The notes: generated by a model not told the origin, from the letters alone. A DNA stretch of 64,000 nucleotides from Martinezella lusitana (GCF_016901135.1 NZ_JAFEVL010000015.1:52977-116976), one strand, 5' to 3'; shown: positions 9,006 to 17,410, counted from the stretch's first letter. A program made the numbers and translations.

Positions 9006-10085
9006 ATGGCAGATCTCCGTCTCAACCGAGTGACGAAGAGTTATGGCGATCATTTGGTAATCGAACCGCTCGATCTCGCGGCTGAGGCGGGGGAATTCGT
9101 TGTCTTTGTCGGCCCGTCCGGATGTGGGAAGTCAACACTCCTGCGAATGATTGCTGGTCTCGAGAACACGACCGGCGGTGAAATCGAGATTGGGGGAAAG
9201 GTGGTTACACACCTTTCCCCTGTCGATCGCGGCGTGGCAATGGTGTTCCAGAGCTACGCGCTTTATCCGCACATGACGGTCGAGGAAAATATTGGCTTTG
9301 GCCTCAAAATCGCCGGCCTTCCCAAGGCGGAGCGGAAGGCAAAGGTAGAGAAGGCTGCGGAAGTATTACAGCTGACGCCTTATCTGCAGCGAAAGCCCAA
9401 AGCTCTATCAGGAGGCCAACGCCAGCGTGTTGCGATCGGCCGTGCGATCGTCAAGGAACCTCGAATTTTCCTGTTTGACGAGCCGCTTTCTAATCTCGAT
9501 GCAGAGCTCCGCGTTCAAATGCGCCTGGAGGTCGCGAGGCTTCATCAGGAGCTCGGTGCCACAATGATCTACGTCACGCACGATCAAGTGGAGGCAATGA
9601 CGTTGGCTGACAAGATCGTCGTCCTCCGCGGAGGGAGGATCGAGCAGGTCGGCAGTCCGATGTCGCTCTACGAAGATCCCGACAACACCTTTGTGGCGGG
9701 CTTTATCGGCTCACCCAAAATGAACTTCGTCAAGTGCGCCGTAGACGCGGTCGACGAAGGTCGCGTTTCAGTGACGGCTCCCGAACTGGGCGAAGGTTCG
9801 TTCACCGTCTCCAGCATGCGAGGACAGGTGGGTCTCGGGACTGACCTTACTCTCGGTTTCCGTCCCGAACACGTGGCGATCGGGAGCGACCTTCCTGTCA
9901 CCGCACGGATCGAGGTCGTCGAACGGCTCGGAAATGTGACCTACGCCCATATCGCAACATCCCAAGGTGCCCGCCTGATCCTGGAACTCAGGGGCGACGA
10001 TCGTGCCCGGCAAGGAGATTCCATTTCCTTCAAACCCAATCCCGACAGAGTGCTGCTCTTTGATTCCAACGGCCAGCGCGTCTGA
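9006..10085 (+). CDS. ABC sugar transporter ATPase (UgpC/MalK type), shared by two systems
   Basis: 359 residues. Walker A GPSGCGKST lies near residues 36-44, signature LSGGQRQRV near 134, Walker B FLFDEPLSNLD near 155-165, and the H-loop reads VTHDQVEA. A C-terminal regulatory OB (TOBE) region contains GFRPEHV. AAGGA precedes the ATG. It is the only ATPase in this region although two binding proteins and four permeases are present, so it probably powers both transporters. Confidence 0.9.
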   Translation: MADLRLNRVTKSYGDHLVIEPLDLAAEAGEFVVFVGPSGCGKSTLLRMIAGLENTTGGEIEIGGKVVTHLSPVDRGVAMVFQSYALYPHMTVEENIGFGLKIAGLPKAERKAKVEKAAEVLQLTPYLQRKPKALSGGQRQRVAIGRAIVKEPRIFLFDEPLSNLDAELRVQMRLEVARLHQELGATMIYVTHDQVEAMTLADKIVVLRGGRIEQVGSPMSLYEDPDNTFVAGFIGSPKMNFVKCAVDAVDEGRVSVTAPELGEGSFTVSSMRGQVGLGTDLTLGFRPEHVAIGSDLPVTARIEVVERLGNVTYAHIATSQGARLILELRGDDRARQGDSISFKPNPDRVLLFDSNGQRV

Positions 10086-10122
10086 CGGTAACGACTGAAA
10101 CAATAAAAGAGAGGAACTGAAC

Positions 10123-11442
10123 ATGAAGCGGATTTTTGGAAGTGCATTGATCATTGCCGCCAGCCTCGGTGCAGGGCCAGCCCTTTCGAAGGACAAGGTC
10201 ACAATGTGGTTTTGGGGCGCGTCGCCCGCCTATCAGCAGGCACTGGATGACGCGCTGATTAAGCCGTTTAACGCCTCGCAGGATAAGTATGAGCTTGTCA
10301 TCGAGTACCGGACCTCCGTTGACAATGATGTCCGTACATCCGTAATGGCCGGGCAGGGGCCAGACCTCGTCTACACTTCAGGCCCGTCCGACGTGACGCC
10401 CCTAGCGAAGGCCGGCAAGCTTGCGCCGATGGAAGACTATGCGAAGAAATATGGCTGGAACGAGCGCCTTCTTACACCGATCCTCGATAGCTGCCAGCAA
10501 ATTGGGCATCTCTATTGCCTGCCGCCCTCTGTGATGGCCGACGGCATGTATTACAACAAAGCGGTACTCACGGAGAATGGCTGGGACGTTCCGAAGAACA
10601 AGGAAGACCTCGAAAAGATCATGAAAGCCGCTCAGGCTAAGGGCATGTATGCCTCGGTGACCGGCAACAGCGGTTGGCAGCCGATCAATGAGAACTACGC
10701 TTCCATCTTCCTCAACCAGATAGTTGGACCAAAGTCCATCTATGAACTGCTTACCGGAAAAGGTGACTGGTCTTCGCCGGATATGGTGGCTGCGATCAAG
10801 GAACTCGATCGTTGGTACAAGGCAGGCTACCTCGGTGGCAAGGACTACTTCTCACTGAACTTCGACTCGTCACTTTCCCTATTGCAGCAAAAGCGGGCGC
10901 CTTTCTTCTTCGCGCCCTCGTTCAGCTATCAGTGGGCCGTGAACTATTTCAAAGACGCCAATGCTGACGATCTTGGGTTTACGGCATTCCCAAATATGAA
11001 CCCAGCGCAGCCCTATCCAATCTACTCGATTGGAAGCGCCTTCACTTATTCCATCAACGCTAACTCCCAGGTGAAGGACGGCGCCGCGATGGTTCTCGAC
11101 ATGATGATGTCGAAAAAGTTCGCCACCGATATCGCGAAGGTCTGGCCGGGTTATTGGTCTATTCCGCTCAATGATTTCCCGAACGATCCTTCCGCGACCG
11201 GCATCACCAAGTCCTACTATCAGGCGATGGCGGACATCACCGCCGCAGTGAAGAAGGGACAATTCGGATACAAGATCGTCGCGTTTTTCCCGCCCGCGAC
11301 CAAGGATGTCTTCATTCAAGATCTGGAATCGGTCTGGTTGAGTAAGGAGACACCCGAGGAGATGTTGCAGAAGGCCGGAAAAGCCTTCGAGAAAGAGTAT
11401 CGTCGCGGGCTTGTACCGCAGGTTACCGCACCGACCTTCTAA
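10123..11442 (+). CDS. ABC transporter sugar-binding protein (second system)
   Basis: 439 residues with a Sec signal peptide (about residues 1-22, ending GPALS-KD) and a family-1 solute-binding fold. It follows the ATPase by 37 nt with a good GAGGAA ribosome site. It most likely serves the permeases at 5054-6837. A GC-rich hairpin lies right after the stop codon at 11450-11471 and may protect the upstream message. Confidence 0.87.
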   Translation: MKRIFGSALIIAASLGAGPALSKDKVTMWFWGASPAYQQALDDALIKPFNASQDKYELVIEYRTSVDNDVRTSVMAGQGPDLVYTSGPSDVTPLAKAGKLAPMEDYAKKYGWNERLLTPILDSCQQIGHLYCLPPSVMADGMYYNKAVLTENGWDVPKNKEDLEKIMKAAQAKGMYASVTGNSGWQPINENYASIFLNQIVGPKSIYELLTGKGDWSSPDMVAAIKELDRWYKAGYLGGKDYFSLNFDSSLSLLQQKRAPFFFAPSFSYQWAVNYFKDANADDLGFTAFPNMNPAQPYPIYSIGSAFTYSINANSQVKDGAAMVLDMMMSKKFATDIAKVWPGYWSIPLNDFPNDPSATGITKSYYQAMADITAAVKKGQFGYKIVAFFPPATKDVFIQDLESVWLSKETPEEMLQKAGKAFEKEYRRGLVPQVTAPTF

Positions 11443-11449
11443 ATGGATC

Positions 11450-11471
11450 TGCCGCGCGGAGACGCGCGGCA
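11450..11471 (+). other. Intercistronic hairpin after binding-protein gene
   Basis: Perfect 9-bp stem (TGCCGCGCG / CGCGCGGCA) with a GAGA tetraloop, 7 nt after the stop of the binding-protein gene and 23 nt before the next start. There is no clear U-tract, only a short CUUUCUU. It is more likely an mRNA-stabilising or attenuating element than a full terminator, as known between malE and malF. Confidence 0.6.
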
Positions 11472-11494
11472 AACCTTTCTTAGGGATTGGACCA

Positions 11495-12208
11495 ATGCAG
11501 CACCCGGAAAACATCGCACACCAGATCGAGCAAAAGGTTCGTCCGTTCGCCCGCGCTGACTCTCACTTCCACCTCGACTTCAGTCGGTTCATACCTGGCT
11601 TCCATGGCGACGAGGAAGCCGCCTCACGCTTTGCCAAGCACCCAGCATATCAACGCAGCCACCGTGTCTTCATCACGCCAGACAATTCGCTGATCCCGAT
11701 CCGGCAAAGTCTCTTGGAGGAGGGCAGGGATATTGTGTTGCCGACCTATGGCCTCCACGATGGATTCATCATCATATCGGCGGCAACGATACCGATGGGC
11801 CACGAACGCTTTGCGAGTTGGCTTGACGGAGCACAGCACTTTGGCAGATCGGTAAGCCTGGAAGAACTGTGGCAACGGGGAGCATTTGACCTTATCGTTG
11901 CGGGCGCGGCCGCTGTCGATCGCGCAGGGCGACGGTTTGGTATGGGCAGCCATTATCTTGACATCGAGTGGGGAATCTTTGCCGAAGCGGGATTGGTGAA
12001 TTCCGAGACCTCGGTTGTTGCCATCGTCCACGACTCTCAGGTTTCGGACCAATTGGTCTCTGCAAGCACCAGTCATGTCCGGGCCGATGTCGTGGTAACA
12101 GCCACCCAAACGTTGGACATTGGAATCAAATCGAGGCCGGTTGCTCTCGATTGGAGCTTGGTCGAACCGGAACTGTCTAATGCCCCACCGCTTCTGGAGC
12201 TGAGGTGA
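11495..12208 (+). CDS. 5-formyltetrahydrofolate cyclo-ligase-like protein (paralogue 1)
   Basis: 237 residues from the ATG at 11495. The C-terminal motif RFGMGSHYLDIEWG near residue 148 matches the GxGxGYxDxE region of the 5-FCL superfamily, closest to the COG0212/MTHFSD-like branch (typically RxGKGxGFADLEY). True 5-FCL uses ATP to convert 5-formyl-THF to 5,10-methenyl-THF; the COG0212 branch is functionally uncertain and has been linked to thiamin metabolism. A second copy is at 15931. It lies downstream of transport genes, and its last 32 nt overlap the convergent GntR gene. Confidence 0.75.
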   Translation: MQHPENIAHQIEQKVRPFARADSHFHLDFSRFIPGFHGDEEAASRFAKHPAYQRSHRVFITPDNSLIPIRQSLLEEGRDIVLPTYGLHDGFIIISAATIPMGHERFASWLDGAQHFGRSVSLEELWQRGAFDLIVAGAAAVDRAGRRFGMGSHYLDIEWGIFAEAGLVNSETSVVAIVHDSQVSDQLVSASTSHVRADVVVTATQTLDIGIKSRPVALDWSLVEPELSNAPPLLELR

Positions 12209-12992
12209 GACCGCTAGCGGCTATTCCGGCGGGCTCGTGAGATGCGAAGTGGAACCTCACCTGCCCGGACCAAAGTGCGACAGTGTACTCCGTCGGCTTG
12301 TCGGCCGCGTCGTAGCCGGTACCCGTAAAGCGAATAGCTTGTGTTTCGGCGTCGATATGAAGTTGGTGCGCTTCAGAAGGGGAGACGCTTACCAATTCTA
12401 CGATGTTGTCGGTTCGAGAGAGATGGACACCGTAATGCTCCGCCAGCGCAGCCCACAGGGATCCATTGGTCAGGTCTACATTCTCGATGCTCGGAAACCG
12501 AGTAGTGGGAAGCCAGGATGTGGTAACGGCCATCGGGCGTCCCTCGACCTCTCTGACGCGCCGGAATACAAGGCACTGCTCGTCCGAACCCAGAGCAAGA
12601 GCCACCCGAACTTTCTCCGGTGGATCGATGACAGCTTTAAGATCGACGATTGTCTTCGTTTCAAAGCCCTGACGACGAAGTTGCTCAGTGAAGCTCATCA
12701 TCAAGCTCAACTCGAAGGTCACCGGTTCCTTTGGTGCGACGACAATCGTTCCTATGCCATGTGTACGCTGGATGAAGCCGCTCGAAGCGAGGCCTTCCAG
12801 GGAATGTCGAATAGTCATTCGGCTGATGCCATAGAGGTTGGCGAGCTCGGTTTCGCGGGGTAGCCGGCTACCGTTGGCGAGTGATCCCGACAGGATCTGA
12901 CGCCGGATATCCTGCTCGACCTGCGCGTATACCGGAACAGGTGACTCCACGTCGATCAACCCCGGCTCGAGACCACCTTGCTTGCTTGGCAT
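12177..12992 (-). CDS. GntR-family transcriptional regulator, HutC type with UTRA domain
   Basis: 271 residues. A winged helix-turn-helix (about 22-88) contains RLPRETELANLYGISRMTIRHSLEGL, the usual GntR recognition region. It is followed by a UTRA effector domain (about 105-255) that in this family binds sugars, amino acids or phosphosugars. GAGGAAAG precedes the ATG. It is divergent from the kinase/glycohydrolase fusion gene, with candidate operator C between them, and is probably the local repressor that also acts at operators A and B. Confidence 0.87.
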   Translation of the reverse strand: MPSKQGGLEPGLIDVESPVPVYAQVEQDIRRQILSGSLANGSRLPRETELANLYGISRMTIRHSLEGLASSGFIQRTHGIGTIVVAPKEPVTFELSLMMSFTEQLRRQGFETKTIVDLKAVIDPPEKVRVALALGSDEQCLVFRRVREVEGRPMAVTTSWLPTTRFPSIENVDLTNGSLWAALAEHYGVHLSRTDNIVELVSVSPSEAHQLHIDAETQAIRFTGTGYDAADKPTEYTVALWSGQVRFHFASHEPAGIAASGLTSAPEAVGH

Positions 12993-13068
12993 TTTCTTTC
13001 CTCGTCAATGGTTTGACCAACTCTCGGTGACTCGGATTTCAAAAAAATACAAGCCCCCTTGCTGATAG

Positions 13069-13088
13069 AGGTATCATAATGTAGACCT
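13069..13088. promoter_or_regulatory. Candidate GntR operator C (AGGT-N12-ACCT)
   Basis: Same 20-bp layout as sites A and B, with flanking bases TAGAGGTAT and TAGACCT shared with site B. It lies 29 nt upstream of the fusion gene and 76 nt upstream of the GntR gene, so it could control both the second operon and the regulator itself. Confidence 0.58.
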
Positions 13089-13117
13089 ATCGCAACAGCA
13101 CAGAGGAAAATGAGAAT

Positions 13118-14947
13118 ATGACTATCTTAGTAGCAGGAAGCGCAGCGCACGAAGACCTCATTCTCGACGCGGATCGCCAACCTTCGTCCTCCGAAGTTGC
13201 CACTCTTGCAATCAACCCTGGTTCCAAGGGCATTTGGCTACCAGGAGGTGCTGCTAGAACAATCTCGCTCGCGGCGAGAATGCAAGGCGCCGATGTGCGT
13301 CTTTGGTATCCCCAGCCTGTGACGGATCGCGCGATAGCCCTTCTCGAAGAGATGGGCGTGGATATTTCCCAAACGCCAGTCCAAGACATCGACGCCGTTC
13401 GCTGCCTCTTGGTGTACGGGAACGAGGGCCGACTTGCCTGGTCGACACGCCTTCTTTCCGTCGCTCCAGCTTATATTGAGCGCCTTTTGGAGGGCGTGAC
13501 GCACACTGTGATTTCGCCGGTCTGGGGGCCGTGGGCGGACATTCTCGTCGAGGCCTGTGACAAGCGCGATATCCCGGTCTCCTTGATCGGCGACGCGTCA
13601 CCACAAGCTCGGGCCTATAAGTGGCATACGGTAATCCTTGATGCGGAGCAGTTTTCAGCCATTGGCGACATCAAGTGCGAGACGGCTGTTGTCACAGATG
13701 GAGAGCGTGGCGCGACGGTCCGACGCAACGGGGCGCTCACAAAGATTGAGGCGGTTAAAGTCAGGGTGGTCGACACCACCGGAGCCGGAGACACATTCGG
13801 TGGTTCTTTCCTTGCCTGCAGGCTCTTGGGGCAAGGCATCGCCGACGCTGGAAATATAGCGGCGAAGATAGCCGCGCGTGCGTGTGAGGGATGGGGTTCG
13901 TGGGCCGCATTCGAAAAAAAGGAGCAAGCTAAATTGTCAAACGATATTTTCGATCGGATTGAAGGCGCACTGCTGGCAACAGCCTGTGGTGACGCGTTTG
14001 GTATGCCAAACTCGTTTCTGAAGTCGCCCCCATGGCGCTCCCAGATGGATGTTGGTCCGGAAGACAGCCCGTATCACGCGGGATACCCGGCCGGCCGCAT
14101 CACAGATGATACCGAACAGGCGCTCGCTCTGACAGACGCCTTGGAAGAAGGCTTTACGCCCGAAATCGTCGCAAGGCACCTGAATGACTGGTTTGTCAGT
14201 GTCGGCGGCGAAGACTCGCTTGCCGTCGGACCAAGCACCAAGCGTGCACTCATGGCATATCAGGCCGGTGCACCGGTTTCTGAAATCGGACGTTTCGGCG
14301 TGACGAACGGCGCCGCAATGCGCATTTCCCCGATTGGTGTCTATGGAGCAATCGCCGGCCTTACGCTCGAGCAGCTTGGAAGGCTCGTCGCCATCGCTTG
14401 CATGCCTACCCACGCCACAAGTCCGGCGATCTCAGGCGCGCTAGCGCTCGCCGCCGCGATCTCGGCCGGGATCGAGGGCAAATCCTGGGAGGAGGTTATG
14501 GCTGCCTCGGTTGCTGGCGCCCGGCTTGGAGCGGAGCATGGAAACTGGATTTATGCTGCCGATATGGCATCTCGGATCGAGCTGGCTCGTCGTTTGGCTA
14601 GCCAAGCAAGCAGCAAGCTTGAGCTCGCAAGGCTGATGTCGGAAGTCGTCGGCGCTGGCGAACCAACGACTGAATCTGTTCCCGCTGCCATCGGAATTGC
14701 CGACTTCGCTCGTGGCAATCCCACGCTTGCCATCGAAATCGCAGGCAATCTTCGCGGGGATACTGACACCGTTGCTGCCATGGCTGGTGCCGTATGTGGC
14801 GCCTTCGCCGGAGCGTCTGCACTACCGAAGGAGTGGGGAACGCTTGTAGAGGTAACAAACAGCTTCAGCAGCCGTCAGTGGGCGGAGCGACTTCAAGCGC
14901 TTGCAGAGCGCGACTCGGCCGGAGCAAAGCGGAGTGCTGCGGCATGA
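13118..14947 (+). CDS. PfkB kinase / ADP-ribosylglycohydrolase fusion protein
   Basis: 609 residues. Residues 1 to about 265 are a PfkB-type kinase with intact signature DTTGAGDTFGGSF (about 218-230). Residues about 273-590 are an ADP-ribosylglycohydrolase domain with GALLATACGDAFG (about 280), the metal motif GRITDDTEQA (about 326) and GNLRGDTDTVAAM (about 543). It has no signal peptide. The two activities occur as separate genes in the operon at 4114 and 6834, so the fusion links them in one pathway: cleavage of a glycosidic bond and phosphorylation of the released sugar. It starts the second operon, with GAGGAAAA upstream of the ATG, and ends in an ATGA overlap with the nucleoside hydrolase. 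Confidence 0.85.
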   Translation: MTILVAGSAAHEDLILDADRQPSSSEVATLAINPGSKGIWLPGGAARTISLAARMQGADVRLWYPQPVTDRAIALLEEMGVDISQTPVQDIDAVRCLLVYGNEGRLAWSTRLLSVAPAYIERLLEGVTHTVISPVWGPWADILVEACDKRDIPVSLIGDASPQARAYKWHTVILDAEQFSAIGDIKCETAVVTDGERGATVRRNGALTKIEAVKVRVVDTTGAGDTFGGSFLACRLLGQGIADAGNIAAKIAARACEGWGSWAAFEKKEQAKLSNDIFDRIEGALLATACGDAFGMPNSFLKSPPWRSQMDVGPEDSPYHAGYPAGRITDDTEQALALTDALEEGFTPEIVARHLNDWFVSVGGEDSLAVGPSTKRALMAYQAGAPVSEIGRFGVTNGAAMRISPIGVYGAIAGLTLEQLGRLVAIACMPTHATSPAISGALALAAAISAGIEGKSWEEVMAASVAGARLGAEHGNWIYAADMASRIELARRLASQASSKLELARLMSEVVGAGEPTTESVPAAIGIADFARGNPTLAIEIAGNLRGDTDTVAAMAGAVCGAFAGASALPKEWGTLVEVTNSFSSRQWAERLQALAERDSAGAKRSAAA

Positions 14948-15915
14948 TCCCGACCCTCATCGATTGCGATCCCGGGATCGACGATTCTGTTGCGATCTTT
15001 TTTGCACTTGGCTCGGGCGTCCTTGACGTCCGAGCTATCACGGCGGTCTCGGGCAACTTGACCTCGAACATATGTGCACAAAACGCATGCCGGATCCTCG
15101 ACCTTGCGAACCGGCGCGACATTCCGGTCGCTGCCGGTCCTATGAAGCCCCTTGTTCGCCCATATCCACGTGACCCCTTCTCACATGGCAGCGATGGACT
15201 TGGAGAACTCAATCTGCCTGAGCCGAGCCGAGAGCCGGATGGCGTTTTTGCGCCCGACCTGATCATTCGTGAGGCAAACCGCCACAACGGTGAGCTCGTC
15301 ATCCTGGCTTTGGGGCCGCTGACCAACATCGCACTCGCTCTCATCAAGGATCCGCTTCTACCTCGTAAAGTGAAGCGTTTGATCATCATAGGGGGCTCCT
15401 ACGGCTTTCAATCGAACGGAAGTACGCGCGCGACGGGCGACAACCCCGCAAGCGAATGGAACATCTATGTCGATCCTGAAGCTGCAAAGCTCGTTTTCGA
15501 GGCCGGCTTTAATCTATCTGCTGTCGGCCTGGACGTTGCCACCCATCCATCGATAGAGCTTTCGAAGGAACATAGAGCCACTCTGCTCGGCTCAGCAAAT
15601 GCCCAAAGCGAATTCCTGTTGGGCGTTGTCGACTTCGTGGAGAAGCGGGGCTTCCGATCGTACTGCGGATTGATCGACTCTCTTGCGGTCGCGACGGCGA
15701 TTGATAGCAGCGTCCTGAGATACGAAGCCGTTGCTGTTGCAATCGAAACGCAAAGCTCTCTCAGCCTCGGACAAACGATCGTAGATCGTCGCGATCACTT
15801 CCGCTGGTCGAATCTTCCAATTGTGGATGCTGCGAGCGAGGTCGATGCTCAGCGCTTCTTCGAGTTGCTGATAGCGAGCATCACTTCTCCTGTCCGAACC
15901 GACACGGAAAACTGA
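14944..15915 (+). CDS. Inosine-uridine-type nucleoside hydrolase
   Basis: 323 residues from the ATG at 14944, which overlaps the fusion gene stop (ATGA). The N-terminus has the family's calcium-binding DCDPGIDDSVAI motif (residues 7-18). Such enzymes hydrolyse the N-glycosidic bond of ribonucleosides to free base and ribose. The open frame extends upstream to 14794, but that part overlaps the fusion protein. The position in the operon points to a ribosylated substrate or product; which base is unknown. Confidence 0.87.
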   Translation: MIPTLIDCDPGIDDSVAIFFALGSGVLDVRAITAVSGNLTSNICAQNACRILDLANRRDIPVAAGPMKPLVRPYPRDPFSHGSDGLGELNLPEPSREPDGVFAPDLIIREANRHNGELVILALGPLTNIALALIKDPLLPRKVKRLIIIGGSYGFQSNGSTRATGDNPASEWNIYVDPEAAKLVFEAGFNLSAVGLDVATHPSIELSKEHRATLLGSANAQSEFLLGVVDFVEKRGFRSYCGLIDSLAVATAIDSSVLRYEAVAVAIETQSSLSLGQTIVDRRDHFRWSNLPIVDAASEVDAQRFFELLIASITSPVRTDTEN

Positions 15916-15930
15916 AAAAGGGGATAAGAA

Positions 15931-16662
15931 ATGGATCACAAATCGTCCGTGCGGGAACGGGTTTGGGCCGATCTGCGCAAGGTCGCACGCGCCGATAGCC
16001 GTTTTCACTATGATTTCGGCGAATTTATCGCGGACTTCGAGGGCGGCGATGCGGCCTGTGCCCGGCTCACCAGCCATGAGTACTACCGCAATAGCAAGCT
16101 AATCTTCATCGCGCCCGATAACTGCATCGAGCGGTTGAGACTCCAAGCCCTTCGCGATGGCAAGAAGGTGCTTATGACGACCTACTCGATCAAACGGGGT
16201 TTCTGGTTACTGGATCCCGATGTCATGAGCCCCGAGGATTTTGTTTATGCCTCGACACTCGACGGCATGGAACGGGTGGGGCGACCCGTGACACTTGCTG
16301 AAATTTCGTCCATGCAGCCGGTGGATTATCTTGTGACCGGGACGGGTGCCATCAACCATGAGGGCGTTCGGTTCGGCAAGGGGCATGGGTTCTTCGACGT
16401 CGAGTGGGGCATGCTTTTCAAGCTCGGGCGGATTACCATCAATACGCCGGCTGCGGCCGTTGTGCACGACTGCCAGCTCCTTACCGAGAAGCTTCACCCA
16501 GAAGTTTTCGACACTGTTGCCGATGTGATATTCACGGCCACTCAGACCATCCGCGTCGAGAACCCGCATAAGCCAACCTGTGGAATTATATGGGATGTGC
16601 TTGACCCGCACATGTACGAGACGATTCCGCCTCTACAGGAATTGCGCGCCATGGGTCTTTGA
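15931..16662 (+). CDS. 5-formyltetrahydrofolate cyclo-ligase-like protein (paralogue 2)
   Basis: 243 residues, a clear paralogue of the protein at 11495-12208. Both have an ARADS(R/H)FH(Y/L)DF block near the N-terminus, an APDN/TPDN segment and the C-terminal glycine motif, here RFGKGHGFFDVEWG near residue 147. This copy is closer to the COG0212 consensus. GGGGATAAG precedes the ATG. It is the last gene of the second operon; a GC-rich hairpin follows at 16689-16715. Confidence 0.77.
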   Translation: MDHKSSVRERVWADLRKVARADSRFHYDFGEFIADFEGGDAACARLTSHEYYRNSKLIFIAPDNCIERLRLQALRDGKKVLMTTYSIKRGFWLLDPDVMSPEDFVYASTLDGMERVGRPVTLAEISSMQPVDYLVTGTGAINHEGVRFGKGHGFFDVEWGMLFKLGRITINTPAAAVVHDCQLLTEKLHPEVFDTVADVIFTATQTIRVENPHKPTCGIIWDVLDPHMYETIPPLQELRAMGL

Positions 16663-16688
16663 TCCCAGCGTAGCAGGAACTGTACTGT

Positions 16689-16715
16689 CGAGTGGCGGCT
16701 GCGCGCCGCCGCTCG
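16689..16715 (+). terminator. Terminator-like hairpin at end of region 1
   Basis: CGAGTGGCGGC / GCCGCCGCTCG forms an 11-bp stem (one G-T mismatch-type pair) around a 5-nt loop, 26 nt after the last operon gene. No U-run follows, so termination would be weak or Rho-assisted. Confidence 0.45.
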
Positions 16716-16987
16716 AAACTCGCGGTATCCGCAAAGGCTCAGCAGATACTCTCGCACCGTGATCAATTGCTTGTCGGCATACGGAAGTGAAGGCGTCTTA
16801 TAAGCGTACCGCTGCGGCCGCTGAACCTGCTCCATCCTGATACGGTGCGAAATAATATTCTTTAAGATTTTTAAGGTACGCTATATAGGTCATTATACGG
16901 TCAGCCGCCTTGCCCGGCTCGATTATCCTTGGAGATGCTGTCGATATTCAGACTGTCTTATGGCAGCGACTATGTGGTGGTATTAGG

Positions 16988-17001
16988 ATCGATATATCGA
17001 T
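16988..17001. promoter_or_regulatory. Palindrome upstream of hipB (distal)
   Basis: Perfect 14-bp palindrome ATCGATATATCGAT, 35 nt upstream of the hipB start. It could be an operator for the antitoxin or part of the promoter. Confidence 0.4.
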
Positions 17002-17011
17002 TGTAAAAATC

Positions 17012-17027
17012 TATAAAGTTCTTTATA
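17012..17027. promoter_or_regulatory. Palindrome upstream of hipB (proximal)
   Basis: Perfect 16-bp inverted repeat (TATAAAG-TT-CTTTATA) 9 nt before the hipB start. HipB proteins repress their own operon by binding such palindromes, so this is the best autoregulatory site candidate. Confidence 0.5.
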
Positions 17028-17036
17028 TAGATCTTT

Positions 17037-17408
17037 ATGAAGACGACACAGTATCCACCTTCGGTGCAGCGCGCCCTGCGAAAGTTGGGCCAGGACATCC
17101 AGATTGCGCGCAAGAAGCGGCGCATGACGGTGGAGGATTTTGGCGACCGGTTGGGCGTAGGCAAGGGGACGGTCATCAGACTGGAGCGGGGCGAGGCGGG
17201 TATTTCCATTGGCACGCTGACCATGGCTCTCCTGGCGCTGGGCGAGCTGCATCGAATGTCCGACCTGATTGACGTGGCGAGTGATGACTCCGGGCTGCTC
17301 CTTGACCGCGAGCGCCTGCCGGAGCGGGTGAGACATCCTCGCCCCACTTCACGCTCCAAGGATGAACCGCAGGACAATGGACCAGAGACCGAGGGGATGG
17401 GTTTCTAA
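17037..17408 (+). CDS. hipB: HipB-like XRE-family antitoxin/transcriptional regulator
   Basis: 123 residues. An XRE helix-turn-helix covers about residues 20-75 (MTVEDFGDRLGVGKGTVIRLERG). The C-terminal tail is polar and probably disordered, as expected for an antitoxin that wraps its toxin. It lies 2 nt upstream of hipA. There is no good Shine-Dalgarno before the ATG; the region instead holds palindromes. It should neutralise HipA and repress the operon. Confidence 0.8.
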   Translation: MKTTQYPPSVQRALRKLGQDIQIARKKRRMTVEDFGDRLGVGKGTVIRLERGEAGISIGTLTMALLALGELHRMSDLIDVASDDSGLLLDRERLPERVRHPRPTSRSKDEPQDNGPETEGMGF

Positions 17409-17410
17409 CC

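Larger units (their letters stand above)
16663..17036. other. Intergenic region between folate-ligase-like gene and hipB
   Basis: No gene seen in 374 bp. The left part carries a terminator-like hairpin (16689-16715). The right part becomes AT-rich and holds two palindromes just before hipB. Confidence 0.6.
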
